From Cymbidium sinense (lineage: Eukaryota; Streptophyta; Magnoliopsida; Asparagales; Orchidaceae), in contig CM038223.1 of assembly GCA_021442155.1 (NCBI GenBank), positions 35,624,983 to 35,688,982 on the forward strand: 64,000 nucleotides of DNA. The letters run 5' to 3'. Both the position numbers and the translations under genes were made by a program. The notes under the pieces are model-generated. The model did no database searches. It saw only the letters and a program-made list of their open reading frames with translations, and was not told the origin of the DNA. How positions within the stretch are numbered: the first letter of the stretch is position 1; every line of letters begins with the position of its first letter. Below are positions 1-12,272 of this stretch, piece after piece.

Positions 1-209
1 TTAATGATAATAAGCATTCATAAATGATTTTTTTTGACCGGCTGACTAGCACCTGGGTGCTACATGTGGAGAACTATGGCGCTAGTTCTGTATTTTAAAA
101 ATTAAAAGGCTAGTGACTTAGCGTTATCAAAATATCACTGTGGCACTAAGTACAATCTATAAATAGGACCTCTGGGCTGCCAAAATATTAATTCTAAACT
201 TTTTATACC

Positions 210-1370
210 CTTTTTCTTCTCAACTTTACTCAACTCTATGAAAATAAATATGCCACTCAAGATCATCCAGAAGGGCAAGAAGTGGGCATCCTTGAGCGAC
301 TTTAGTAGATTTGTTAATGTTGACATAGAGGAGAGGTACCAACACCTTCTTATTAGCAAGAAGCTCATTCTGAAGTGGAGCTTCTACAATTTATGTGGGA
401 TCTTGGAGAGGGTCATCAATGAGTAGGGTAGGGAGCTCCTCGCTATGACAACACTGATTGCATCATCCCAGTTGTGTAGGAGATCTACTCCAATCAAACA
501 ATCACTACAAAAACAAAGTTTTTGTATGTGGGAAATGTGTATATTTTGATAATACTCTCATTAATGCATATTAAAATTTGTCAAATTTTGTATATGATCA
601 ATATCTTTCATACTACAATAATCATTATAATTTTGATGAAATTCTTAATTTCCTTATTGTTAGATATGCAAATGTTGAGTGGAAATGGCGGGAGGAAAAT
701 ATTAACAATTTTTCTACTATTAATCTAACACTTGAGGGTAAAGCTTAACATTATTTTATCTCTGCCAAGCTAATGCCCATTAGTAATATTAGTGAGGAGA
801 CTAAGGATTAATCCATTTTTAATTTTACAATTCAAAAGGTTTTCACTATGATGTAAGGAAGATTATTTTATAGTTCAATTTGTAATATGCTTAAGGGCAG
901 TACTACTCTAGTATATCGTCATCCTTCTCTTATTTATTCTTTATGTATTACGACTGGTGCATTTGGGGATTTAGATGAAGAAGTCCTTATACAAAGGGCT
1001 CCCCTGATTAAAAAAAATATTGAAGGGTTTGGATGAAAAATGGAAGTAGGAGAAAGCTCATGAGCTCCTCAGTCTAGAACTAAATTCTCTAAAATGTTAA
1101 ATGAGCAACTCTAAGAAAATGGAAGAGAAGTCTTAGAATTAAAAAAAAGGGTGGGAAAAGTAGCCATCGGTAGCAGAAATTAGAGAAAAAAATTTGATTA
1201 TTATATGGGTCAGCATCAACAATAATATTCTTATATAAATGATTTCAACTCAACACTTATTCAATTGTTGGAAAATTACAACTTTAATACGGGCCTAAAT
1301 AGAGTTTCTTTTATTGTAACACCTCATTATCTCTCTTATGTTAGCACCCCACCATCTAGAAGAAGATAAG
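210..1370 (+). pseudogene. Athila-type env-like ORF, decayed
   Basis: I read this as the remnant of the extra ORF (env-like, 'putative plant transposon protein') that Athila Ty3/gypsy elements carry between pol and the 3' LTR. The recognisable core is at 593-745, including RYANVEWKWREEN at about 662-700, then a stop at 746. After it come a block ending in AKLMPISN, and HPSLIYSLC at about 920-950, which matches the family's conserved HPSLI-x-LC segment. An open stretch at 238-426 (62 codons) is probably its N-terminal part. Stops and frame changes break it throughout, so it is not functional. No pol is seen to its left because the window starts here. Family assignment is from remembered conserved segments, so moderate confidence. 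Confidence 0.6.
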
Positions 1371-1620
1371 GAGGAGGTCTATGACTTCTAGGATAATCTT
1401 TTCCCCTTTTTACTTTTTTTAGTTGTGTTTGTATTTCTCTTATTTTTTTTATCATTGTAATTTCATGTTGCACATTTTTGTAATAAATTTATTTTTTAAT
1501 AATAAAATTTTATTTATTATTATTTTTTTCATGTCATGTATTAGTTGGCTATCTTGTGAAATTAATTGAAATTTAGATATTAATTATAAGATAGAAACTT
1601 AATTGAATAAAATTTCTAAC
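1371..1620 (+). other. T-rich 3' untranslated stretch of the Athila remnant
   Basis: A purine run (gaagaagataaggaggagg, about 1,359-1,377) is followed by a strongly T-rich, non-coding stretch. This fits the long T-rich 3' UTR that Athila elements have between the env-like ORF and the 3' LTR. No ORF or sharp LTR boundary can be seen. Confidence 0.35.
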
Positions 1621-2340
1621 TTAATGAAAGATAGACTAAAAGTCAGTGCATCAGTGCTAAAAAGTTAATTCCTTAGCATTGGAATTTAGTGCCTCTACAT
1701 TAGATGGTGAGACTTAGGCTTAAAATTAGAGAAGGCAATGCTTATGCACTAGTAAGGTAGCATTGCGACACTGTTAAAATGCCTCAGCACTTTCAGAATA
1801 GCACTATGGTGCTATAGGTGGACACATTGGCCATATAACCCAAGAAAGCAGCACTGCAGTTCTAAGATTTAGCATCACGACATTGGCTATGAAGCCTCAG
1901 TGCATTTAGAATAATGTATAACACTATAGGTGGACACATTGGCCATATAACCTAAGAAAGTAGTGCTGCGGCTCCAAGATTAAGTGCTTCGCACTTTCAA
2001 ATTAGTGCAGTGATGCTTCATGTGAATATTTTGACTTTATAACCCAAGAAGATAGTGTTATGGATCCAAAATTCAGCCCCTCGGGGCTTTAAAATAGCGT
2101 GGCAGCTCTTCAAGTAAGCATTTTCACTTTACAACCCTAGATGGCAAGATTGTGGCACCAAGATTTAATGCCATGACATTGGTCATTGTGCCTTAGCACC
2201 ACACAATAGTGTTGTGGCACTGTGATGTAGAGTTCCATAGTTTAAAATGTCAAGAGCTCAGTGTCATGGTATTAGGTATCAGTGCCATGGTGCTACGAGT
2301 TAGAAGACTCAATTCTATGGCAATTTTCTTATGTAATTTG
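1621..2340 (+). repeat. Degenerate tandem array, about 112-bp period, probably Athila LTR
   Basis: The clearest pair is ctataggtggacacattggc at 1,812 and again at 1,924, giving a 112-bp period. More degenerate units continue to about 2,340, marked by repeated gtggcactgtg / tgcggctcc-like words and 'acccaaga'. No coding frame. The position just after the Athila env-like remnant suggests it is part of that element's LTR, but no TG/CA ends could be fixed. Confidence 0.5.
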
Positions 2341-3040
2341 ATTATTTTCTTAATTTTTGGCTGCATAATGACTTAACAATGCTAGGTTTCAAAATGTTTT
2401 AGGACAAAATGCACTCTTCTCCCTAGTTCTAGATCGAAGATCAATGGAGGGAGAGTTTTCATCTCACGTTGGAACAAAATTTAATAATGGAGGTCTTGAA
2501 GTTTTAAATTTGTATTTTAGTGAATTAAAACTCAATTTAATCATGATTTTGATAGGATTTTATCTTGGCAATGGCTAAAATTTTTATAATTAATGTAATA
2601 GCTTTCTTCTTCTTTACTCAAGATCCAAGATTAAAAGAGGAAGGATTGTCATTAACCACTGGATCTAAGATCAATGTTGAAATTCTTCGATAATTTCTAA
2701 TGGACTGAAGAATCATATAAAAGAAGTTTTTCATTTACAGTATAACCTAGAATCAACTGTAGTTTAGTTTTAATCTTTTCTCATGTAAGAAGGAGAGGGT
2801 GTAGTAGATTGAAAGTTGTGTGCAATGGAGTCCGTCGCATAGAGAGAGAAGTGTGCCTAGAAAAAGAGAAGAAGAAGAAGAATAACCCATCTTCTCTTTG
2901 GGTGGTTATTGCTGATGGGGATGGATGTTAGTGGGAGTGGTTAGTGTATTCTAAAATTCTTTAAACTTAGGGGCAGCAAACCGAGTGCCTAGGCATCTAT
3001 TTTATAGTATTTGAGTTCGATGTTCATTTATTATTTTTAT
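2341..3040. other. Unassigned stretch
   Basis: No convincing ORF or recognised element. It contains a purine-rich patch (gagagagaag, then aagaagaagaagaa at about 2,850-2,885) and a short trinucleotide run (ttattattatt at about 3,030). It lies between the Athila-like array and the inverted Tat LTR and may be the rest of the Athila LTR. Confidence 0.3.
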
Positions 3041-6000
3041 TATTATTATTTTTTTTGGTTGTAAATAGGGCTTTACATTTTTGAAATTAGAATTATTGAA
3101 ATTGTGGTTTAACATTTTATTATAAATCTAAGGCTTAGATTCTATGAGCACAAGAGTGAAAAATACTTAGTAGTTGTAGACTTATTCTGATAGGATGCAT
3201 TAGAACCTATGTCTATAAATGCTTTTGACATAAATTAAAAGCTTAAGCTTATCTAATTTTTGAGAATTATTGATTTTCTTTCTTGCTTGAGAAAATGAAC
3301 CTATCTTTGACTCTTATAGACTTATTACTCGCTTGGAAGAGTTGCAATCTAACACTACCTAAGCAATTTTAAAACCATGAGTTTTATCTTATGAATGCAA
3401 GATAGCTAAGTTGTTATATTTTAGAAAAGAAAACTAATAACCTAGATTCATTCCCTAACCATGAGATCATGACTAGCATGTTATGCTCTTAATTAATACA
3501 ACAATTTTCATGCTTTATATATTTTGACTCATAATTCCTTTTAATGCTTTGGGTATGTAATGTCATGTATGTAATGAAATGTAGTTAGAAAAGGTCATTG
3601 GCCAAATCAATACGAGAAGGCATACTTTTCTAGAAAGGATGGTCATCCTCATAAGTTAAATGTCCCCTTATCTGCAATAGATGAAGCATCTAATTCAAGA
3701 ACTATGAACAATATGCTCGCATGGTTCACAAAGTTTAGTTATTTCTAGTTGCTTTTAGATGTATTCCTAAGGCTTTATTTAAGGTGAGGTTATGAGTTTT
3801 TATTTTATGTTTGAGTTATTTAAATTTAATGGGATTAAAAATTTTAGTTTTCCTAAGAGCCTAATGTTTCCCGGATTTATCACATAACACATAACAATCA
3901 TAAAAAATAAACCTATAAAAAAGCATGTTGTTCTATTACACACTCCAAAATAAATCAATCTATATTTAAATTAAATAAAATGGACCAATGCGGTTGTGTA
4001 CCACTATACACCTTAGAAGAAAATAAAAACAGATAGCCAAGCTCAGCCTTTATATAGCCAAACTTAGAACTAAAGTCTCGATGTATAAGAATCTTCATCC
4101 ATGATTGGCACCTTTTTTAGGGACCTCCTTGGGCTCCACAACAGACCATAAATATGTAAATTTATCTTCTATTATTCTTAGACCCCATAGATCCTAAATT
4201 AATTCTAAGGTTGAATTCTATTTTAAAGTTCTAAAAAAAATTTTTATACCCTACAAAACAAACATTAGGAAATACATACAACACACTAGCAGTTTATATT
4301 TCAAACATATAGGCTTAACACCAACGGTTACCAGGTCCACCGGTCATATTGGGCAATACTTAAGGGACTTTAGCAGCAACTGTAAGTAAATAGTATTTAT
4401 TTTATTATGGAAATCTCTTTAACCACAACCACCTATAGAAAATAATATTAGCTTAAAAAGAATGTCCTAACGTTCAGACTAGAGAGTAAATAATTCCTAA
4501 TCATCCATTCTAAGATATTACACCACAAATTAATAAAATATTATTTTACATTAGTTTAATTATTTTTAATTAAACATAAAATAACCTAAAAATACCTAAC
4601 AAAAATTAAGAAATTTGGGTTTATTAGATTCCTCTCATTGAGTTTAATTAATAAATCTCTTATTTGCATTTTTTTATTGAGTATTTTACTTTTATTAAAA
4701 TTTTGAAGTTCTATGTATTTTTTGTATTTTCTTAAATTAGAAAAATTCTAATTTCTTACATAACCCACTCAATGTTGATGCAGTGTTGACTAAGCACCGC
4801 TTTACTCATGGCATCACATTATTAAGCCACATAAATCCACAAAGAGTGGGCATGGGATGGCGATGGGGATGCGAATTGATCATACCATTTGATCAAAGAT
4901 TAGATATTCCAAAATTAACCCATGATTTCTTAAAGAGATAAATTTTGTACTTCTAAATTATGGCTATCTGTTCCAATTAAAAGTAATGAATGATGATGAT
5001 TTCATCCCTGACCTCCCAATGGAGATTTGAGAGTTGTCCACCTTTTAGATAGTGATTTTTCAGTAATCTAAGTACGATTCTTTATGTTTTTGATTGCAAA
5101 ATGATCAAGGGACAATTTACTAAAAATCTAAATGGCTTGATCATACCAAAAATCAAGTTTACCTTATAAAAGATTGACTAAAATTAAAGGAGAGGTTAGT
5201 GAGATTGTGTACCTCAATGGCATTGATCCTCGGTGCTTTTCTCATTTTGAAAAGCTTTGAGGAGTTGAAATGAAGCTCTAGAAATTAATTGGTGTTCTTC
5301 CTCCTTATAGTTTAATGTGAAGACCATAAAAGGATGCCGCTCATCAAATTTTGGTGTATGGAGTGATTAGAGAGGTTAGGGAAGAAGGAGAAGTTTTCCA
5401 GGTTCATTTTGGCATGAGGAAGGTGTAAGAATGGTCCAAAGGCTAAATTGATTCTTCAAACCCTCTCTTTGTAATTGGCTAAGAGCATCTTCATTGGTTT
5501 TATATGGAGGTGGTTGGCCATGGGAATTGAAATCCCATCATGATTTTGAAGGTAATGGGAGGTCAGAAATGAAGTTTGAATGGATTAAGGTGGGCAAGCT
5601 TTGAGGTGATGGGTGGATCGACCATGCTTTCTATCAATGAGCTCCACCTCATCCCCCTTTGCCACCTCAGCAATCACATGGCATTTAGGTTGCTACCTAT
5701 TGCCTAAGTCAAGCCTTAAGTATTCTATATATTGAACTTAAGTCAAAAGAATTGAGGGATGGAGAAGAGATGAGATTATTTGGCTTTATGTGCATATGTT
5801 TTGAAATTTTTCTCCCATGGCATCTTTTAATCCCCTTAGGTCCACCTCAACACCATTTTGGGCTGGTGCTTGATTGCCTAAGTCAAATAAAGGTGGGCAT
5901 TGGGTTGGGTTTGAACTCATTTGAGTTTAGTTTATAATTAACTACTTTATACTATATTATTTAAATTTGATTTCTTTACATTAATTTAGGTTAGATAGAT

Positions 6001-7310
6001 TACATTCAATTCAATTATTTGGATTTAATTTTGGGTTTGAATCATTGATAATTTTTTACCACATGATTCATGAATCAATTGATTCAAGTTTCATATGAGT
6101 TAGCCATGTTTAAATTTAATTTGACCCACCTATTTGACTCAAATGACTCAAAGTGGGTTATTTAGCTTAAGTAGCCAATTTAGGGGTTGTCTTTTGATTC
6201 AATTATGTGTAGTTGATCATCCAAGATGTTAAAGAGTGATTTGTTTTAATTATTCTCAACTATTTCAAGTTCAATTTTGGTTAGAACTCACTGTAACACA
6301 TTTTTATTTCAAATAGGTTAGGTGAGTTGATTTGAATCAAAAAACCAATTTGACTCAAATTGAAATAAAGTTGGATTTTATTTATATTCAATTGAGTGCT
6401 TGGAATGATTTGGATTTATTAATTTTAATTAATTTGATGTTGATTTTGATTTAGTCCTATTTTGACCCAAATTGTCCTTAATGGGTTAATATGGGTTCAT
6501 TTGGGTTAAATAATTAAAATGGCTAAATTAAACCTAATAATTGTATAAATTATGCTCAATTATGATTTTCAAATGATTTTGAATGCTTTACTTAAATTAA
6601 TTTTAATTTTGGTTCAATATGGTCCATTTGAGTCTTATTTTAGTTAGGTGGCTAAATCAATTCACATAAATCCTTATTGAATTTAGATTTATTTAGTTTT
6701 ATTTATTAAAGTATTCATTTGATGATTTTGAGTTTTGTGATAACTCAATTTTGCCAAATTTTGATTGATTGACCTTTGGCTTCATTGGGCCCACATTGAT
6801 CAACTCTAGGTCAAATGACTTGGTTGACCATTTTGAATCTCACTTGAATTTATTTTTAGTTCAATTATATGATTTTTATTTTATTTGATTTAATTTTTTA
6901 TTTTATTTATTTTTTTATGGACGGGCATTTTTGAGCTCGAATAGGTCAATTGGATCAACCATCCCAACTACCTTGATCTATGCTTAATTGAATTTATATT
7001 TCCATTCAAATATGCTTGGTTTATATTTTTCTTAATTTTATAAGATTTGGATATCAATGGGTTCATTCAATTTGATTGGGTTATGTCAAGTCCTAAAATG
7101 ATTTACTAAGATGAATTAGGCTATCACATTTGATTATTGAGCTTGATTTTAAATTTAAAATTCCATTTTTTTTTATATTTAATATTTGCTTTCATTTGTG
7201 ATTTGGTTTTGGTTTGTTCACCTAGTCACTAAATGTAGTGTCTAAAGTGCCTAATTAGAAAGTTACTATTCTAAGATTAGGAGTCTTAATTACAAGGATT
7301 ATGAATAATG
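3040..7310 (-). mobile_element. Inverted Tat LTR fragment (copy 0), internally deleted
   Basis: In inverted orientation this is collinear with the Tat LTRs at 27.7-37.3 kb and 54.5-64 kb. Matching blocks seen by eye: gggctttacatttttgaaat (3,069) with 26,081; the block with ccaatgcggttgtgtaccac (about 3,986) with 27,013 and 55,815; ctatagaaaataatatt (about 4,432) with 56,290; tttgggtttattagattcct (about 4,614) with 59,273; and cacctagtcactaaatg (7,220) with 61,732. The AT-rich block that fills about 56.5-59.2 kb in the third copy is missing here. The TTGACC/TTGACT-rich block lies at about 5,900-6,860. Neither LTR end is present, so it is a truncated relic. Confidence 0.75.
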
Positions 7311-8935
7311 TCAACCTCATCCAAAAATGAAGTAAACATTACTCAATCACCTCTCTTTGATGATATTCCTTTTGATTTATGAAATATTTGTAGGTCAACT
7401 TTCATTTAATCAATCAAATTTTTTATATAGAATATGATTGAAATTGGTTGTTCATCTCCACACCATGTTGTCAATGGAAAATGAATTAAAATGCATGTCA
7501 ATTCATGGTCATTATGAGAGAGGGAATTAGCCCAATTGAATTCAAAATGTTTAAACTTTCTTTGTGCTTTAAATTCTGAAAATTACATGCGTGTTTCCAC
7601 TTATAAACTAGTAAAGGAATTAGGGAAAAATTGTGTGCTACATATGAAGAGACAAATGAGGTTAACCAATCTTAAATCAACATGTTGTTGCATGATTACA
7701 AACTTTTTATTATGTTATTACCTCATGAATTTATTTTTGACATGTACACATTTAAACAAAATCATTACCTTATTGCATGCTTTTGAGAAAGAATTTACTA
7801 ATGCTAAAAAAGTTAGCAAGATCCTACATTATTTGCAAAAATCTTGGGATGCTAAGGTTACTGCTATCTTTAAATGTTTGAACATATATTGCTTATGAAC
7901 ACTTAACTAAGAAAAATAGAAGACCATTGTGTTTAATGCAAATACTTCTTATTGTAGTGAATAAGATGGAAACACTAAGGAGGATGACATTGCACTTATG
8001 ACTAGAAAGTTCAAAATTTTCTTAAGAGATACGAAGAAGATATTTGATTAAAGAAGAGTTGAAGGTAAAATGAAATACTCCTCAATGGTTATTGGTCCAA
8101 TTTACTATAAATGTAATTCCCAAGTCATATCAAATAGAAATGTCCTCTACTCAAAAACTCTAATCAGAAAGATAAAAATGAAGAAAAAGATTATGTGAAG
8201 AAAGGCAAGAGGGGAACTTAGCATGATTTTTGGATCAGCTCTGATTTAAACTTTTTTGAAGAAGATGTTGTAGAAGAAGCCAAGAAACTTTGTTTGATGG
8301 TAAAAGGAGATTATCATAATTATAATGTCGAATAAGTAATCTTAATACCAAAAACTTTTAAATTTTTGTGTCAATTACATACTACATTCAAATCCTTAAA
8401 CAATATTATTCTTTAAAGGAAAGTTTCTCTTCTTTTAAAAAAAATGCATGGATATTATGAGATGAACATGAAAACAAAAAAAAAGCTAAAAGGGAACATG
8501 TCCTATCAAAAAAAATTATCTTGTTTGAATGTGCAAATGAAAACTTGAAAAAGAAAGTTGAAAGCCATAAAAAGAAGACATTCATCCTGAAGGGAAAATT
8601 CAAAACTAAAATTATCATGCATTTTTCCCTAAAATTTGTTACTTTTCTTATGGTATGTTTGGTCACATTGTTCATGTAGACATATATCAATCACTTTCAA
8701 ACCTTGCATACAGGGATTCACAAACACTTTGCATAAATCTTTTTCTTTAAAATACAAGGAAACCAACCAAGTCTAGGTTCCCAAATTACTAACTTAAATC
8801 TATTTTATAGATATGCTTTCACTCTGGGACTAGTGGAGGCATGTGGTACTAAGACAATGGGTGATCAAGACATATGACTCGAGACAAAATTAAATCATCT
8901 CTTTGGAACTCAGAAGTTGAGAAAAAGTCACTCTT
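7311..8935 (+). pseudogene. Ty1/copia gag-protease remnant (Sirevirus-like)
   Basis: Fragments in several frames match the copia gag family. At 7,536-7,898 the C-terminal part reads KVSKILHYLQKSWDAKVTAI, the family's K-I-L-x-x-L-x-K-S-W-x-A-K-V-T-A-I block. EDDIALMTRKFKIFLR follows at about 7,980, then a Lys/Glu-rich stretch, then a degenerate zinc-knuckle-like segment near 8,635. At 8,844-8,888 the retropepsin start is visible: W-Y-stop-D-N-G-stop-S-R-H-M-T. The family sequence has D-S-G, so the catalytic Asp codon survives but the Ser codon reads Asn and two stops interrupt it. Upstream LTR and primer site are missing. Downstream it is cut abruptly at about 8,935, where a Tat pol fragment begins. 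Confidence 0.75.
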
Positions 8936-10262
8936 GGAGACAACACAAGTTATTACAGAGTGATGCCCTTTGGGTTGAAAAATATTATGTTGGCCTATCA
9001 AAGGATGGTAGACTTAGCCTTGAAAGGTCCAAAGTGGAGGGATATAGAAGTTTATGTTGATGATTTTCTAGTTAAAAGTAAATCACAGGAGCAATATTAA
9101 ATATTTTATGGAAACATTCACCACTTTAAAAAAGTACAACATGCACCTCAATCCTTTAAAGTGCACATTCGACATAGAGTCAAGTAAATTCTTGGAATGT
9201 TTTATAACTCTTGTAGGTATATAGATCAATAATAACAAAGTAAATGTCATACTTGATAAGTCATCACCTAGGATGTTTTATTACTCATTGGGCAAGTTGT
9301 AAGATTGAATCACTTAATTTTAAAGGATGAGAACATTACTAGCCATTCTTTAAAGTGCATGTGGGAACCAAAAAGTTTTAGTGGATAATGAAATGTGAGA
9401 AAGCCATCAATGACCTTAAAAATCTACTCACCTCCTTGCCCATTCTACAGAGTTTGAAGGAAGAGAAACACTACTATTTTTCTTAGGAGTTCGGGAAGAC
9501 TCCGTCAGTTCGGTCTTGATCAAGGAAGGAGGAAAGCAATGGTCCATGTATTATGAGAATGTCACTCAGGGGAGCTAAGCTACACTACCAATAATGGATG
9601 AACATGCATTCACCCTTATCATCTCAAAAAGATGATTGAGGCCATACTTCCAAGTACACTCAATAGATCATAGTAGACAACAAACAAAAATTTGTACTAG
9701 CAAAGGCTAACCACACAAGAAGATTATTAAAATGATTAGTAGAGGTAAGCAAATTTATTACATATTTTTCACCTAGAATCAAAATCAAATATCAAGAAAT
9801 CAATGATTTTCTCATGGCCTTTTGTAGTCAATCTGATATACCAACTCATCCTAAGCTACTTTGGCACTTATATGTTGATGACTCTTCAAGAGAGCAGGGT
9901 ATGGGGGCTTAGCAGTCAAGTTCAACATCAAGGTAAATAATAACCAATTCAAATATATGCTTTACTTACAAAGCTTCAATTCACTTTTAAATAGAGAGCT
10001 CAGTATATTATAGCTCACTTAGGTTCATAGCTCATGGTAAATCAAGTGAATGGCGACTACGAGGTAAGGGATGAGCTACCATAAAGGTATTTGTTCAAAG
10101 TAAAATATAAAGTTGGAAAGCTAAAATACTTCAAAATTGATCAAGTACCAAGATACTAAAATGAGTTAATTGACCAATAATTGAAAGCCTATGGGCTCAG
10201 GGAGTTGGCCAAGTTTCAACTCACTGGACCCATTGTAGAAGAAGGCGAATCCATGTAAATAG
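8936..10262 (+). pseudogene. Tat-lineage Ty3/gypsy RT, RNase H and second RNase H remnant
   Basis: The first part translates cleanly as reverse transcriptase, with YRVMPFGLKN at about 8,955-8,985 and the catalytic YVDD box intact at 9,053-9,064, followed by FLVKSK. An RT connection segment (MHLNPLKCTFD, about 9,140) and a broken RNase H follow; RPYFQVHSIDH at about 9,635 fits the tether. At 9,862-9,903 W-H-L-Y-V-D-D-S-S is the start of the archaeal-type second RNase H typical of the Tat lineage (family: W-x-L-Y-V-D-G-S-S). Frame breaks are frequent after about 9,100. The N-terminal RT, gag and integrase are absent. It joins copia sequence on both sides. Confidence 0.85.
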
Positions 10263-12272
10263 TGATGACTCCATGATCCTCATTGCTTATGTAATTGATT
10301 TTAATGATAAAATATATATGTTTAAATAAATCAAATTTTTTATTTTAAGTTTTTTAGGAAGCTCACTAGACTTAGTATACTTAGTCAAATTTGGAAAGTC
10401 AAGATCAACTATAACTAGGGTAGTTTAGAAATCTTCGTAGATTTTGCAAAAATAAGACAAATAAAAGCTTAATAACATTAAAATTATGACTTAAATATTT
10501 TCATATCATTTAATTTGATTTTAACATATTTTATTCATATTTTATTAGCTTTGATTTTTCAATATTATCTAAATTATTCTTTTTGGATAATTTTAGTACT
10601 TGCATGAGTTTAAGCCTTATACATTGCTTCTTAAAGTAAGCAGAATTTGTTTTACACTTCATTAGCCTACTTCCTTGTTTGAATAAATTCTCATTTATTT
10701 ACTTTAGTATAAGAATTAAAATTATTTGTTCATTATCCAAATTATCCTTTTTCTCTCTCATATCTTTCATTTTCTCTCTCCTATCAATAATCCCTTTCTA
10801 TTTATATTTTGGTCAAATCTTTTATGCTTTTAGCATGATAAATTTAGTGAAAATTATTCAAAGTAGTTTCATATTATTTTGCTCTATTTAATGAACTTTT
10901 AAATTCATATTTACTTGAATTTTAAAATTAAGTATTTTTTAATCTCAAATTTCATTTTTGCCATAAATTGTTTCCAAATTTAGCTTAATTATCATAGTCA
11001 TGTTTTGTCCTGCTCCTAAAGTATTTTTATTGTTAGATTTGATTTAATTTATTTTAAATTTGAATTCAAATTAATTTAGAATTAATGTACTTTCTTTTTA
11101 TATATATATTTTTTATTTTGGAATATTCTTGGCAAGCCTCCCTAAATTATTTTAAACTTATTTAAATTATATTTATGATTCAAATTGCTTATTAATTAGT
11201 CTTCCATGATTTAAATTTATCTGACTACATTAACTAGATGTTGATTTACTTTTGGAAAATTTTTATCCAAAAATCCCATGTAATTTCTCTCTATTTATTT
11301 CAATTGGATTTATCTCTTAGCTTGCCTTATTTAATCTTATATATATGTTGCATTAAATCATGATTGAACTCCCTTTGGAAACTCGTAGGCCATCCAATGC
11401 ATAATTATTATTTTTATTTTAAATTTAAATTAATTTGAATGACTTCCTTAGTTGATCCTTTACTTAATTAAAGAGAGTTTATTTATGATTGCATTCAAAA
11501 TTATTCCCTCCATTTCTTGCTTGGGCATCCTATTTGTATTTAAATTGACTTGAATTCAAATTTTAAAGCATGTGTTCAATTAATCTAATATCAATGACCT
11601 ACTTTAATAATTTTCCCTATTGGATTACTCTCTCCTTGGTTGAAGTTTATATGGCTTATTTTGGTCATGTGATTGCTTAGTTAACTTAAGTAATCTTTCC
11701 CTCATCCTTCTCTTACTTGGCCAAACATATCATTTAAACTTAAATTTATTCAAATGTTATTTGTATCTCTTTAAATGTTGAAAATCAAGTACTTTCCAAA
11801 TTAATTTTCCCTCTCATTCCTTCCTCTCTTTTTCTCTTACCTTGGCCAAAATTCTCATGGACCTATAGTCTATTTAAATATGTGTTATCCTAACTTAATT
11901 TTCCTATTAACTCTATCTCCTTTGACGAATCCTTATAACTAAAATTCTAGGAGTGACTCTTGGATTCAAAGTGCTAAAGATCTCTCTTCATCACTTCTTC
12001 AACATATTCAAGTAGGGATCTTCTTCAACCTCTTTGAAGATTCTTTCATGTGTTAAAATCCACTTCAAGTCATTGCATTCATTGCTCAAACACCCAAAGG
12101 ATTTGAGTAAGAGTGTTAATTTCATTTTATTCTTTTGAATCATTGGTTAGTTTGAAAGAAAATATTTATGTGCTTTATTGTTGATGTAATTCTTTAAGCT
12201 TTTTTAATTCTCTTTCCAAGTGATTTTAAAGACTTTCTCTTTATTGGATTGGATTGAAATCATATTTATAAG
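10263..12272. other. AT-rich gene-free stretch, possibly an old copia LTR
   Basis: No credible gene. The short open frame at 10,679-10,891 is hydrophobic only because the DNA is T-rich. Several short stretches resemble the copia LTR that begins at 12,273, in the same order: ttaatgataaaata (about 10,302), gctcactagacttag (about 10,361) and attattctttttggataa (about 10,573) against 12,309, 12,577 and 12,657. This suggests a diverged, truncated LTR of the same copia family lying directly beside the better one. Ends cannot be fixed. Confidence 0.35.

Noticed and set aside
8406..8690. Minus-strand 94-codon frame
   Set aside because: Shadow of the plus-strand copia gag linker, which is A-rich and so T-rich, Phe-rich in reverse.
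10679..10891. Small hydrophobic ORF, possible membrane protein
   Set aside because: T-rich DNA gives Phe/Ile/Leu/Ser by composition; no homologous frame in the neighbouring copia LTR.
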